In this document: positions 9,260 through 17,591 of the stretch, in pieces
Position numbering within the stretch: the first letter of the stretch is position 1
Layout: each line of letters opens with the position of its first letter
Assembly: GCA_964503045.1 (NCBI GenBank)
Contig: CAZCZI010000027.1
Location: forward strand, 1-64,000
Direction of reading: 5' to 3'
Length of the DNA: 64,000 bases
Source: CAYZJR01 sp964503045
GTDB taxonomy: Bacteria; Cyanobacteriota; Vampirovibrionia; Obscuribacterales; Obscuribacteraceae
Program-made: the position numbers and the translations under genes
Notes under the pieces: generated by a model
Database searches by the model: none
Told to the model about the DNA's origin: nothing
The model's input: only the letters and a program-made list of their open reading frames with translations

Positions 9260-10333
9260 ATGATGACAAGCAAGCTTAGTGATAACTGCGTGTCGCTTGG
9301 GCGTGTCAGTACACCTTCAGGCACCCTCATGGTCGTCGACATGGGACTCCTTAACTTTTGGCTGCATGCAAATCCTCCAGGCGTCCCGGAAGGAGCCTTG
9401 CCGGCTGATGCGGAATACTCTGCCAACCATGGCGAAGACTATCGAATTGAGGGAAAAGATGCAAGAGAAGCCGGCATGGCCTTCGCCAGACACTGGCATC
9501 CGGAGTACGTTTACGATGTTCCGCGTCATGGAATTTCTGCGATCAAAGAGAAATTCGAGGAGTGTACGCGAAAGTACAAACTCGATGCCAAGCTCGTCTC
9601 TGTGCAGCCGCGCATAACTCATTTGGAAAGGGTAAATCAGGCAATTGAGCACGGCAATGGTGCCGGTGAGGTGTTTTTCAACGGTGCGACGGCTATTGCC
9701 ATTTCGGGATTGCCTATCGATCGCGAATTCGAAGTCGTCGGAATGTTGATGGAAAATGAAGAGTTCTCAGAGTTTTGGTCGTCGATAATTATCGAAATAG
9801 ATGGCGACAAGAAAATCGAAAAGTCAGAGAAAGTTGGGGTCGTTGCCGTCGACTGGGCGAGGCTAATCACCATAGATAAAGATGCGCTTGGAAGTTGGGA
9901 ACACGAAAAGCCGCTCGACGAAAAAGCAGATTTTGTCTTTTGGGGACGAGATGCTGAGGAAGTCGCAAAACACTTTGAGGCTTCCAAAATTGACGACAGT
10001 GTATATGGCTGGGAAGGGCTTTCCATCAATGAAGTATTGGCGGTGGGTGAGTCGGTCGAGGAATATCGCGACAAGCGTGGATTGAAAGTGTCCACTGATT
10101 TTCGACCACATTCTCATCATTTTTTGATGATGCAACAACTTCGCTCGTCCGACTTTGAATCGGGAGTGCTTCAGGTTGGCGATGCGACTGCATGTGCATT
10201 TATGACCTCATGGGGCGACGGTTTCTTTCCGGTGTATCGAGAGTCTGACAAGAATGGAAATCTCGTTGCCGTGCGAATTGAGTTGGGAACTGAAGAATCG
10301 ATGGAAGCTTTGAGATCTGTTCAAGGAGACTAG
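9260..10333 (+). CDS. DUF4241-like protein
   Basis: 357 residues, cytoplasmic, acidic. The C-terminal stretch with SWGDGFFPVYRE followed by a D-x-NG turn and a beta strand matches the conserved end of DUF4241 proteins (GDG-x-[FY]PVY). The N-terminal part, with a 'serine-threonine-x-SG-x-L-x-V-x-D' strand, also fits. No catalytic residue is assigned for that family. Start ATG-ATG at 9260 has GGAAG 5 bases upstream. The next gene begins 5 bases after its stop, so the two are co-transcribed. Confidence 0.65.
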   Translation: MMTSKLSDNCVSLGRVSTPSGTLMVVDMGLLNFWLHANPPGVPEGALPADAEYSANHGEDYRIEGKDAREAGMAFARHWHPEYVYDVPRHGISAIKEKFEECTRKYKLDAKLVSVQPRITHLERVNQAIEHGNGAGEVFFNGATAIAISGLPIDREFEVVGMLMENEEFSEFWSSIIIEIDGDKKIEKSEKVGVVAVDWARLITIDKDALGSWEHEKPLDEKADFVFWGRDAEEVAKHFEASKIDDSVYGWEGLSINEVLAVGESVEEYRDKRGLKVSTDFRPHSHHFLMMQQLRSSDFESGVLQVGDATACAFMTSWGDGFFPVYRESDKNGNLVAVRIELGTEESMEALRSVQGD

Positions 10334-10338
10334 GCGAC

Positions 10339-10656
10339 ATGCTTGCGATTGTTTACGAAATGAAAGTGAGTCCGGATAAAGAACTGCTCTTTCGAGATGC
10401 GTGGCATGTGGTAACGAAAGAAATGGTGGATAACCACGGGTCATTGGGGGCGCGTCTTCATCTCAGCGAAAGCGGCACGTGGATCGCATATGCGCAATGG
10501 CCAGATCAAGACTCTTGGCACAAAGGACACAAACTGATTGATGAAAGAATCAAGCAACTTCATCTCGACGAGTACTTCTTAGAGGTGCCGACGATACTAT
10601 TGAAACTGACGGTGGTAGACGATTTACTCGAGCTGCGAGAACAACAGATACGATAG
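10339..10656 (+). CDS. ABM-type (antibiotic biosynthesis monooxygenase fold) protein
   Basis: 105 residues, dimeric alpha/beta-barrel (ABM) type by pattern: an opening beta strand with the phrase 'VYEMKVSPDKELLFRDAW', then a helix, and the strand ARLHLSESGTWIAYAQWPD with the aromatic tail typical of the fold. Members act as small oxygenases, haem-degrading enzymes or signalling-type dimers; the sequence does not tell which. AAGGAG lies about 10 bases upstream, inside the end of the DUF4241 gene. A related ABM-like domain sits at the C-terminus of the MFS protein at 44345-46009. Confidence 0.7.
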   Translation: MLAIVYEMKVSPDKELLFRDAWHVVTKEMVDNHGSLGARLHLSESGTWIAYAQWPDQDSWHKGHKLIDERIKQLHLDEYFLEVPTILLKLTVVDDLLELREQQIR

Positions 10657-10684
10657 ACCGAACCCAAACTCCAAGGAAACAATT

Positions 10685-11890
10685 ATGAATTCCCGTAAAA
10701 GAATGACGATACTCTTGCTTGCAATTTCATTCGCTTTGAATCTGCAAACGCCGACGTTAGCGATGAGCGAAGCAGACAAAGCTGAAGCCGTTCAGGAGAA
10801 AAGCGCTGTTTGGCTCAGACAATCTAAAAAGGCGGAAAACTTCGTATCATCAGGTAAACCGCAAGAAGCTATCGATATATACAGAGAGATTTTGAAAGAA
10901 CGGAAAGAGCTTGATTTGAGACCGAGCAATGAACGAATTGAGCTGGCTAAGTTGTTGGCAAAAGATGCGAAGACGAAATCTGAGGCTGAAACAATTTACA
11001 AAGAAATGATTTCCGAAACCGAAAAAGAATTCGGAGTAGATGATTTCTGTATGTCGTTTCCTTTGAGTCTGTATGCGGACTTCCTCAAATCTGAAAGACG
11101 CGGCGACGAAGAAAAGAAGATTCGCGATCGTATGGTTCTTGTCGAGAAGCAATCGCGATTGATGCCAGAGTTGGAAGTGAAAAAAATCCTGGATCAACCT
11201 GGTGTTGCGAATAAGGCCGAGAAACTGTTCGAGCTTGGAAAACTCTATGCCAAACGCAACCGAGATGACCGCGCAATCTATTGTTTGAGTGCCTGCCTGA
11301 AACTGCAACCGAATCATGCAGAGGCGCTTGCGGAGCGGGGTGAGTCATTTGAGAGACTGGACAAAGCAGACGCAGCAAAGAGAGATTATGATGCTTCGAT
11401 CAAGCTCAATCCAAAAATCGCGAGCACCTTTTTCCGTAGAGGAATGTGGTATCAAAGCAAAGGGAATTTGAAGTCGGCTTTGCAGGACTTCAACGAATCC
11501 ATAAAGTTGAACGCGAAGGACATCGATGTTTTGGGTTACCGTGCAAAGTTACTGAGCCGCATGGGCAACAATAAATCGGCGCTTGCGGATTACGATGCGG
11601 CAATTGCTGTCGACGCTACACATGGTTGGCCCTACATTCAACGTGGACAACTGTACATAGACATGAGGCAGTTTCAAGCCGGTATCAAAGATTTCACCAC
11701 GTTGGTAAATCGCTATCCGAAAAATACAGACTACCTCGAGTTTAGAGGGAGCGTCTACGAAAAAGCAGGACACCTCAAAGAAGCGATTAGCGATTACGAC
11801 GCCATTATCAAGTTAAATCCGGATCTTACCGGCATCAAAAAGCGCCGTGACGATCTAGCGGCAAAGGCTAAAAAGGCTGCTAGTCGCTAG
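10685..11890 (+). CDS. Secreted TPR-repeat protein
   Basis: 401 residues with a signal peptide (about 1-26, ending TLA-M). There is a helical region with two to three irregular repeats (about 40-150), then five to six regular 34-residue TPRs (about 185-390) with the usual W/L-G-Y-A-F-A-P signature (for example ALAERGESFERLDKADAAK). The last residues are Lys/Ala-rich. TPRs mediate protein-protein contacts; here they would act in the periplasm. It lies 28 bases after the ABM gene on the same strand, so it is probably the third gene of that operon. A hairpin follows its stop. Confidence 0.82.
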   Translation: MNSRKRMTILLLAISFALNLQTPTLAMSEADKAEAVQEKSAVWLRQSKKAENFVSSGKPQEAIDIYREILKERKELDLRPSNERIELAKLLAKDAKTKSEAETIYKEMISETEKEFGVDDFCMSFPLSLYADFLKSERRGDEEKKIRDRMVLVEKQSRLMPELEVKKILDQPGVANKAEKLFELGKLYAKRNRDDRAIYCLSACLKLQPNHAEALAERGESFERLDKADAAKRDYDASIKLNPKIASTFFRRGMWYQSKGNLKSALQDFNESIKLNAKDIDVLGYRAKLLSRMGNNKSALADYDAAIAVDATHGWPYIQRGQLYIDMRQFQAGIKDFTTLVNRYPKNTDYLEFRGSVYEKAGHLKEAISDYDAIIKLNPDLTGIKKRRDDLAAKAKKAASR

Positions 11891-11894
11891 GGAC

Positions 11895-11940
11895 GCCGAT
11901 GCCTATCCGGATATCAAGCTGATATACTTTCGGCATCGGC
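11895..11940 (+). other. Two-tier hairpin after the TPR gene
   Basis: Outer arms GCCGATGCC (11895-11903) and GGCATCGGC (11932-11940) pair perfectly over 9 bases. Inside, ATATCA (11911-11916) and TGATAT (11920-11925) form a second stem around AGC. It starts 4 bases after the TPR stop. No T-run follows, so it is not a classical intrinsic terminator; it could stabilise the 3' end or act in the leader of the ACT gene at 12011. Confidence 0.55.
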
Positions 11941-12010
11941 TTGTGTACGGCCTGGGAGCCGTTGTCAGCTGTAGTGGAGCCCCTCGCGGGCAAGAAAGTG
12001 AGGAACAACA

Positions 12011-12556
12011 ATGAGAACTGAAGTGTTGGTCACTGCGTTCGGTGAAGATCGCCCTGGTATCGTAGCTCGACTCACAGAAGTTTTCGTGAAGAACCAAGCA
12101 AATCTCGAAGAGAGCCGCATGTGTATTTTGGGTGGTGAGTTTGCTGCAATCATGCTTATCACTGTGGAGAAGGATTCAATCGCCGGACTCAATCACGATC
12201 TCGAGGACTTGAAGTCAAAGGAAAAGATTGTCGCGACAACGAAGGAAACGCGCGCGCCTGCACCTGACAGATTTAAGAATCATACTCCGTACAAACTGAG
12301 AGTTCGTGGTGCCGATCACGAAGGAATCGTGCACACAGTTTCCTCATTCCTGCACGATCAATCTATCAACATTCAAGAAGTCGAGACCGGCGTTACTCCC
12401 GCTCCGGAAACAGGCACACCACTCTTCTCCATGACTGCCACCATTCTTGTGCCCGAGAAGATCACGCAAAAAGAGCTGCGCAAATCGCTTATGCAGATCG
12501 CGGACTCGGAATCCGTAGACATCGACATCGATTCGCTGGTTGCAACACCGGTTTAG
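12011..12556 (+). CDS. Double ACT-domain protein, GcvR-like
   Basis: 181 residues made of two ACT domains (about 1-80 and 95-175). Each opens with the characteristic beta strand and 'D-[RH]-x-GIV' loop (EDRPGIVARL and ADHEGIVHTV), which in the family forms the amino-acid-binding interface between domains. The arrangement matches the glycine cleavage regulator GcvR and related PII-like amino-acid sensors. No DNA-binding domain, so it would act by binding other proteins or as a sensor. Start ATG at 12011 follows GTGAGGAACAACA, a GAGG with suitable spacing. Its stop overlaps the convergent Nudix gene by 4 bases. Confidence 0.85.
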   Translation: MRTEVLVTAFGEDRPGIVARLTEVFVKNQANLEESRMCILGGEFAAIMLITVEKDSIAGLNHDLEDLKSKEKIVATTKETRAPAPDRFKNHTPYKLRVRGADHEGIVHTVSSFLHDQSINIQEVETGVTPAPETGTPLFSMTATILVPEKITQKELRKSLMQIADSESVDIDIDSLVATPV

Positions 12557-12936
12557 TTAGACGTCGACAAATGATCGACAAACATTTTGTCCGTTGGTGC
12601 TAATGGCACCGTCGATAGTGCATTGAGTTCCAACCATGCAAAAGCAGTGTGCTCCAGCAGCTTTGGCTCTCCATCTGCAACGACTCGAATGAAGTTAATC
12701 GTAAATCCCGATGCGTCGTCCACTATCGAGAACATGAGATCACCGATTGAGTGTACCTCTAATCCGAGCTCTTCAAGCAACTCTCGTTTTGTCGCCTCGA
12801 GAAAAGATTCTTTCTCCTCGAGTTTTCCGCCAGGAAACTCCCACAGTGTTCCATGTCTCTTATGCGGCGGGCGTTGGCATACGAGAAAGCGATTTTCTCG
12901 CTCAATCACGCATGCTACAACATTTTGATTGCTCAT
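12553..12936 (-). CDS. Nudix hydrolase, MutT-like
   Basis: 127 residues from the ATG at 12936. That ATG overlaps the TGA of the upstream membrane-protein gene as ATGA, indicating translational coupling; a longer upstream reading is unlikely. The Nudix box is complete: GGKLEE...ATKRELLEELGL (G-x5-E-x7-RE-L-x-EE-x-G-L), at about residues 36-58. The preceding RPPHKRHGTLWEFPGGK resembles MutT/8-oxo-dGTP pyrophosphatases, and the C-terminal 'HTAFAWLELNAL' strand fits the same clan. Substrate not determinable. It is the last gene of the nine-gene operon beginning with the SPFH gene; a pyrophosphatase there could clean up a nucleotide by-product. Confidence 0.88.
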   Translation of the reverse strand: MSNQNVVACVIERENRFLVCQRPPHKRHGTLWEFPGGKLEEKESFLEATKRELLEELGLEVHSIGDLMFSIVDDASGFTINFIRVVADGEPKLLEHTAFAWLELNALSTVPLAPTDKMFVDHLSTSN

Positions 12937-14066
12937 GCTGACCAAGCGCTGTCTCGGTCTTTGACGCGCCAAATGAAGCCATCAAGCACATAATGAGTGG
13001 ATTGCGGCAGCGAGAGAAGTGGCACCAAGATCGAGAGGAATGTTGGGTCGGAGATCACCGGCAATTTGTCAAATGTTGGGAACACAGTTAAATGTTCCCT
13101 CCAAATAAATCCAGCCCAAAGTCCTTCTTCCAAATATGCAAGGAAGAGCAAGAACACCAAAAATGCCGGGGCGAAAGTGAGCGCGAAGTCTCTTACTACC
13201 CGCAGCTTGTCCATGTTTGTGCTCTTAGATGTTGCTTTCGTATTAACGTCGTCCCCTTTGTGTCTGTGATAGAGCCAGACCAATGCCATATATGGAATTC
13301 CATGTGTCACGACATTTGTGATCGTAAATGCCATGTCTGAGTTCAACATTACAATTCCAACCCACCAGCTCAACGCTGTACCTGTGATTATCAGAGTTTT
13401 TGGTACGTTCAAGAATCCAGTTGTTCGCAAGAGCAACATCTCTTTTGAGACATATAAGATGGCAATCGCCGCGTAAACAATTAACGCCACATCGGCAACT
13501 ATCGCGGGCATCGATTCGAAGAAGTCACCTTCGACAAACCAATTGAAGTTGCGCGGCAGATGTGCATGCCAGTAAAGTATCGGATAGATTGTCGAGATGT
13601 AAACGGCTGTCGAGTCTAACCACTTGAACTTGGCAAAGCTGTCGGGGTCTTTTCGAGAATACAGTGCTACAAATCCGAACTGCTGCCGTATGAAATGAAA
13701 CACGGCGAGATAAGCCAACGCTGTCCAGAACAGCAACCCATTAATCGAGTGTAGCAGGCATCCGACTATCCAGCAGCATGCAGGAATTGCGGTTAGCAGT
13801 GTTTTGTTTTTCGAAAATGCATTTTCGTCAAAGTATGTTCTAAACAATGTTGCATAGACGTGCGCTACGTCAATCATCAGAACGAAGCAGACCCAAGCCC
13901 ACAATGGTAAGTTGTGGCTGTTCTCGAGCCGATCTCTGAATACAATAACAATCAGCGAAGAGAGAAACGCAGGTGCGAGAATCAGCAGCATATCCCACGG
14001 TGCCGAGGACAACCACGGCTGAGCGTGTTGTTTTATGGACGCCGGACTTAACACTGAACCCGTCAT
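12933..14066 (-). CDS. Polytopic membrane protein with conserved-looking histidines
   Basis: 377 residues with about 9-10 hydrophobic segments. Several membrane-edge histidines stand out: DVAHVYAT, FHFIRQQFG, VTHGIPY, YHRHKG and STHYVLDGF. Such a spread of His in a polytopic protein recalls membrane-bound metal oxygenases/desaturases or Brp/Blh-type carotenoid enzymes, but no complete family signature is recognised, so this is speculation. It overlaps the upstream FAD oxidoreductase by 4 bases (ATGA at 14066-14063) and the downstream Nudix gene by 4, so the three are translationally coupled and likely act in one pathway. Confidence 0.75.
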   Translation of the reverse strand: MTGSVLSPASIKQHAQPWLSSAPWDMLLILAPAFLSSLIVIVFRDRLENSHNLPLWAWVCFVLMIDVAHVYATLFRTYFDENAFSKNKTLLTAIPACCWIVGCLLHSINGLLFWTALAYLAVFHFIRQQFGFVALYSRKDPDSFAKFKWLDSTAVYISTIYPILYWHAHLPRNFNWFVEGDFFESMPAIVADVALIVYAAIAILYVSKEMLLLRTTGFLNVPKTLIITGTALSWWVGIVMLNSDMAFTITNVVTHGIPYMALVWLYHRHKGDDVNTKATSKSTNMDKLRVVRDFALTFAPAFLVFLLFLAYLEEGLWAGFIWREHLTVFPTFDKLPVISDPTFLSILVPLLSLPQSTHYVLDGFIWRVKDRDSAWSA

Positions 14067-15721
14067 GTTGCTGCCACTCTCTTCAAAATCTTGATTGCGG
14101 CTTCGACGCCTTGGTATTGCGCTTCTTCGAAGTTGGAGATACCACTCATATCAGAGTGAGCAAAGAAAATACTGCCTTCATTCTCTTGCAGTTTCTTTCT
14201 GGTTTCACCCCAGATATATCCGACTCGCGGACTGATCATTCCGTGTCCCCACGGCCAAAGATCAACAGATTCTATTTGTTCTGCGATGTGCGGATGCATT
14301 TTTTCCAGATCGGCTATCACGCGCCGCAGCCACTCCTCGGTCGTAGCTACTTCGAGCGCTCTTCGCGCTTCTCTCGGTGGGTGATCGGCCAGAGGGAAAT
14401 AGTGTGTGATGACGGTCTCAGCTGGTCTGGTTGTTATGTTTTGATGAGTGGCCACCACATAGCCGAGTGATGGACTGTAGTAATTAACATTGTCCCAAGC
14501 CGACGAAACTCCGCGCCCGGTGGGAAGAGATTTCAGTGTAACGTTGGCTACCATCCATGGTGCGTATACAAGGTCATGGTGTTGAGCTTTGTCGGACTCG
14601 GCGCGCTCAATAATGTGATTGGCGACAAATCTTGGAGCGGCAAAAATTGCTTGTTCGGATTTGACATAAGCTAGAGCGCCACTCTCCGGGTCTAAATAGT
14701 TTGCAATGACACTGCCGTCTTTTTGCAATATGTGATAAACGGCAACACCTGTTTTGATGTGGTCTTTCAACTTTTCTTTCAGTTGTTTGACTATGTATCC
14801 GTTTCCTTCCGGCCAAGTAACGACCGAGTTGGTTTCAGCATTTGAAGCATGTCCACGGCGACCTGCAAAATAGTGAAGCCCGGCCCAGGCTGAAACATGT
14901 TCGGCCTTTGCTCCGTAATCGTCTTTGCAGCAATAGTCCACGTACCACAAGAGTGGTCGCGATCTGAATTTGTTGTCTCTCAACCATTCAGACATTGATA
15001 TTGTGTCGAGTTTGAGGTACTTCTCGTCTTGTGAGCTATAGGCGAGTGGAATTGCAAAGGCCGGCTTTCCATCAGAACCGCGCTCATTTCTAAGCGAATG
15101 GACTATATGGAAAAAATCAGAAATTTCGTCCTCATCTTTATCGCGCAGCCCACGCTTTGGTACCAAGCCCTCCTGAAAGGTTCCATCTTTCCACAAGCGC
15201 TCTTGAGGATCGTGGCAAAGATACAACTCATTGTAAGCCGCCAGACCATCTTCATCGAAACGTTCGATAATGCCGAGCTCTTGGAAGAGTTCTCGTACGT
15301 ACTTTGACTCTTCGTTTGCCAATGGAATATAGTGCGCACCCCATGGATATGCACTAACGTTGTTGGCACCGTACGATGAGTTGCCGCCGACGTCCTTCTC
15401 GAGCTCCAGAATGACAAAGTCTGACATTCCCTGTTTTTGAAGCCACCATGCAGCTGAAAGACCAGCGATGCCACCTCCGATAATAGCCACTTTAGCCTCA
15501 ATTGCCGGCGCACCGCTAGCGGTGCCTGTTGGTGCGCCATCTCGAAGTTTGTGACCAAGTGTTCGCGAAGGACCAAGCAAACGGCAAGGAATTCTAGTGG
15601 GTCGTTGGTGCCACTCCCAGAGAAATGCACCTGAGGCTACGGCAACAGCCACGCCCCCGGCCAGTTTTAGAAATGTCGCTCGACTAATGGGCCTCGACAT
15701 ATTCGGACCATTCCGATTCAA
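14063..15721 (-). CDS. FAD-dependent amine-oxidase-like oxidoreductase, Tat-type N-terminus
   Basis: 552 residues (or 545 from the second ATG at 15700, MSRPISR). The N-terminus, SRPISRATFLKLAGGVAVAVASG, is Tat-like, although the twin Arg is imperfect (S-R-A-T-F-L-K). A Rossmann dinucleotide-binding motif GGGIAGLSAAWWL at about 83-95 ends in the acidic LELEKD, followed by VGGNSSYG, the second flavin signature of the amine oxidase/phytoene desaturase class. The C-terminal part carries the expected FEEAQYQGVEAA helix that closes the FAD site. Likely periplasmic or membrane-attached. Directly downstream of a spermidine-synthase-like gene (38-base overlap), so a polyamine or related amine is a plausible substrate (inference from context). 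Confidence 0.83.
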   Translation of the reverse strand: MNRNGPNMSRPISRATFLKLAGGVAVAVASGAFLWEWHQRPTRIPCRLLGPSRTLGHKLRDGAPTGTASGAPAIEAKVAIIGGGIAGLSAAWWLQKQGMSDFVILELEKDVGGNSSYGANNVSAYPWGAHYIPLANEESKYVRELFQELGIIERFDEDGLAAYNELYLCHDPQERLWKDGTFQEGLVPKRGLRDKDEDEISDFFHIVHSLRNERGSDGKPAFAIPLAYSSQDEKYLKLDTISMSEWLRDNKFRSRPLLWYVDYCCKDDYGAKAEHVSAWAGLHYFAGRRGHASNAETNSVVTWPEGNGYIVKQLKEKLKDHIKTGVAVYHILQKDGSVIANYLDPESGALAYVKSEQAIFAAPRFVANHIIERAESDKAQHHDLVYAPWMVANVTLKSLPTGRGVSSAWDNVNYYSPSLGYVVATHQNITTRPAETVITHYFPLADHPPREARRALEVATTEEWLRRVIADLEKMHPHIAEQIESVDLWPWGHGMISPRVGYIWGETRKKLQENEGSIFFAHSDMSGISNFEEAQYQGVEAAIKILKRVAAT

Positions 15722-17186
15722 ATAGATGAACTAAAGCTTGATTGTTCAACTTGTTTACGCATTGCACTGTCGGCTGCATGTCCTTTGGAAATGACATCAT
15801 CTGAGTCACGCTTTCTGCAGACACGAACCGCAGCCCGTCGGGATAGTTGTGTTTCGGTTCGAATGGAGCGTTTGTCGCAATGACGTAGCCCCAGTCTCCA
15901 AACGATGGAACATAACAATGGTACGGTGTCGTCTCGAGTCCGATCGATTTCAATGTGTTGACGACACACCAATAGGAATTCTTTGCATAGTACGGAGAGG
16001 TGCTTTGAATGACGATCGCACCATTCGGTTGAAGAACGGTCTTCAAAGTTTTGTAGAACGTGTCGCTATACAGCTTCCCTAGTGAGAAGTTTCCCGGGTC
16101 TGGAAAGTCGACAGCGATGAAGTCGAACTTGCGATTGCACTTTCTCAACCAAATGAATGCATCTTGGTTGATGACCGAAACGCGATCATCTTGCAGCGAA
16201 TGATCATTCAGTCTAGACAGCAAATCTTGTTCTCTAAAAAGGTCTGTCATGTCTTTGTCGAGATCGACCAGGGTTACAGAGCGTACTGATGGATACTTTA
16301 GAATTTCTCTTACAGCAAGCCCGTCGCCGCCACCTAATACCAAAACATCTTTTGCCTCTGCAATGCTGCCCATGGCTGGGTGCACTAGAGCTTCATGGTA
16401 GCGATACTCATCACGCGAGCTGAATTGAAGATTGTTGTTGAGAAACAGCCTCACATCTTTGCCGTTGCCTGTAATCACTATGCGCTGATACGGTGTAGAC
16501 GTCGAATAAATAATTGACTCTGAGAATGTTGATGTTTCAGCGATGGACATTATCTTTTCAGAGAATGCAAAGCCGCATACCAATGCCACGGCAAGTGTCA
16601 CAGCAGTAGAACGCAACAAACGCAGCCATGGAAGCTCGTTGCGAAATAGATGCAATGTCCATATTGCAACCAATATATTGAACAGTCCAAAGAGAAATGA
16701 GGTTCTGATTAGACCAAGATGAGGAACCAGCAACATGGGAAAGAGGATCGAAGCGATCAAAGCGCCTATGTAATCAAATGTGAAAACTTGCGATACCAAT
16801 TCCTTGAAGTCAAGGCGATCCTTTAAGATGCGCATTAAAAGCGGCACCTCAAGTCCAATCAAGATGCCTATGATTGACACGAGACTGTACAGGAGAACCC
16901 GAAAACTCTCCACGTGCTCGAAGCATAAAAAGAGGATGGCGGCGGAAGTACCACCGACCAATCCTACCAACAGCTCAACTTGCACAAAGATGAGGACGAG
17001 CTTTTTGTCAATGAATTTTGACAGGAAAGATCCTATCCCCATCGAAAACAAGTAGACACCAATGACGGTGGAAAACTGCGTGACTGAATCACCAAGCAAA
17101 TAGCTGGCAATGGTGCCGGCCATTAGTTCGTAGACCAGACCGCAGGTTGAAATGACAAAAGCGGTTATCAGTAGTGGATATGTCAC
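15684..17186 (-). CDS. Membrane-anchored spermidine-synthase-like protein
   Basis: 500 residues. The N-terminal third (about 1-215) has six to seven transmembrane helices. The C-terminal half is an aminopropyltransferase/Rossmann methyltransferase-like domain: RYHEALVHPAM, then VLVLGGGDGLAVREIL (about 283-298, the decarboxy-AdoMet loop), LVDLDKD, and DFPDP in place of the usual D-[SL]-x-DP, with the catalytic Asp retained. The SGLVYE-like opening (STCGLVYELMAG) is typical of the fused membrane version. Known aminopropyltransferases make spermidine from putrescine; whether this form does is uncertain. No speD or speA-type gene is in the window. It lies 12 bases after DUF350, an association also seen in mycobacteria (Rv2600-Rv2601, from memory). 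Confidence 0.88.
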   Translation of the reverse strand: MTYPLLITAFVISTCGLVYELMAGTIASYLLGDSVTQFSTVIGVYLFSMGIGSFLSKFIDKKLVLIFVQVELLVGLVGGTSAAILFLCFEHVESFRVLLYSLVSIIGILIGLEVPLLMRILKDRLDFKELVSQVFTFDYIGALIASILFPMLLVPHLGLIRTSFLFGLFNILVAIWTLHLFRNELPWLRLLRSTAVTLAVALVCGFAFSEKIMSIAETSTFSESIIYSTSTPYQRIVITGNGKDVRLFLNNNLQFSSRDEYRYHEALVHPAMGSIAEAKDVLVLGGGDGLAVREILKYPSVRSVTLVDLDKDMTDLFREQDLLSRLNDHSLQDDRVSVINQDAFIWLRKCNRKFDFIAVDFPDPGNFSLGKLYSDTFYKTLKTVLQPNGAIVIQSTSPYYAKNSYWCVVNTLKSIGLETTPYHCYVPSFGDWGYVIATNAPFEPKHNYPDGLRFVSAESVTQMMSFPKDMQPTVQCVNKLNNQALVHLFESEWSEYVEAH

Positions 17187-17198
17187 GGCGCTGAAATA

Positions 17199-17426
17199 TT
17201 ACTCGTGAATTGCAGCTGCGATGATTTGCGCTACCGCCAAAGTGGTAGCACCAAGGGTAATGGCTAACGGCAGATTCTTCTCAGTCACGATTTCCTTCCA
17301 AAGATCTCCTGGCGTGATTTGGTCAAAAACAATGAATGAAATCCACAAGATAACCAAACCGACGAGTGAAAACACGACGGCGGCTACTATGTGCTTTACT
17401 GCTAAGGCTGTCACAACTGGATCCAC
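17199..17426 (-). CDS. DUF350 membrane protein
   Basis: 75 residues with two transmembrane segments (about 8-35 and 52-74), separated by a loop with DQITPGDLWKEI, the DUF350 signature (D-x-[IL]-TPGDL, then a charged helix and 'NLPLAITLGA'). DUF350 proteins usually contain one or two such units; this is the single-unit form. Start is a GTG at 17426 preceded by an excellent GGAGG 7 bases upstream. Embedded between a 44-residue membrane peptide and the spermidine-synthase-like gene. Molecular role unknown; association with membrane-stress and polyamine genes is known from neighbourhoods. Confidence 0.88.
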   Translation of the reverse strand: MDPVVTALAVKHIVAAVVFSLVGLVILWISFIVFDQITPGDLWKEIVTEKNLPLAITLGATTLAVAQIIAAAIHE

Positions 17427-17445
17427 AATTCTTCCTCCTACTTAC

Positions 17446-17580
17446 CTACTTGTGATACGCACTGGCTCCCTTGATCTTTGCGTTGTTGCCCGAGTCGTCG
17501 AACAGTCTCCAACCCGAGAAGATTCCATAGATGAACATCACGCAAATCGCTATTCCTGATACGAAATAAAACTTAGGCAC
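17446..17580 (-). CDS. Small single-pass membrane protein (44 residues)
   Basis: A short frame between the second DUF4178 gene and DUF350. It starts at a GTG (17580-17578) preceded by a perfect AAGGAG 7 bases upstream (overlapping the stop region of the preceding gene) and ends with TAG at 17446-17448. Residues about 5-23 are one hydrophobic helix with a GxxxxxxxxxxxxxG-type small-residue face, followed by a polar, Lys/Asp-containing tail. The tight packing (11 bases after the previous stop, 19 before the next start) and strong ribosome binding site argue that it is translated. Possibly a small subunit of the DUF350 complex (inference). Confidence 0.72.
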   Translation of the reverse strand: MPKFYFVSGIAICVMFIYGIFSGWRLFDDSGNNAKIKGASAYHK

Positions 17581-17591
17581 TGAAATACTCC

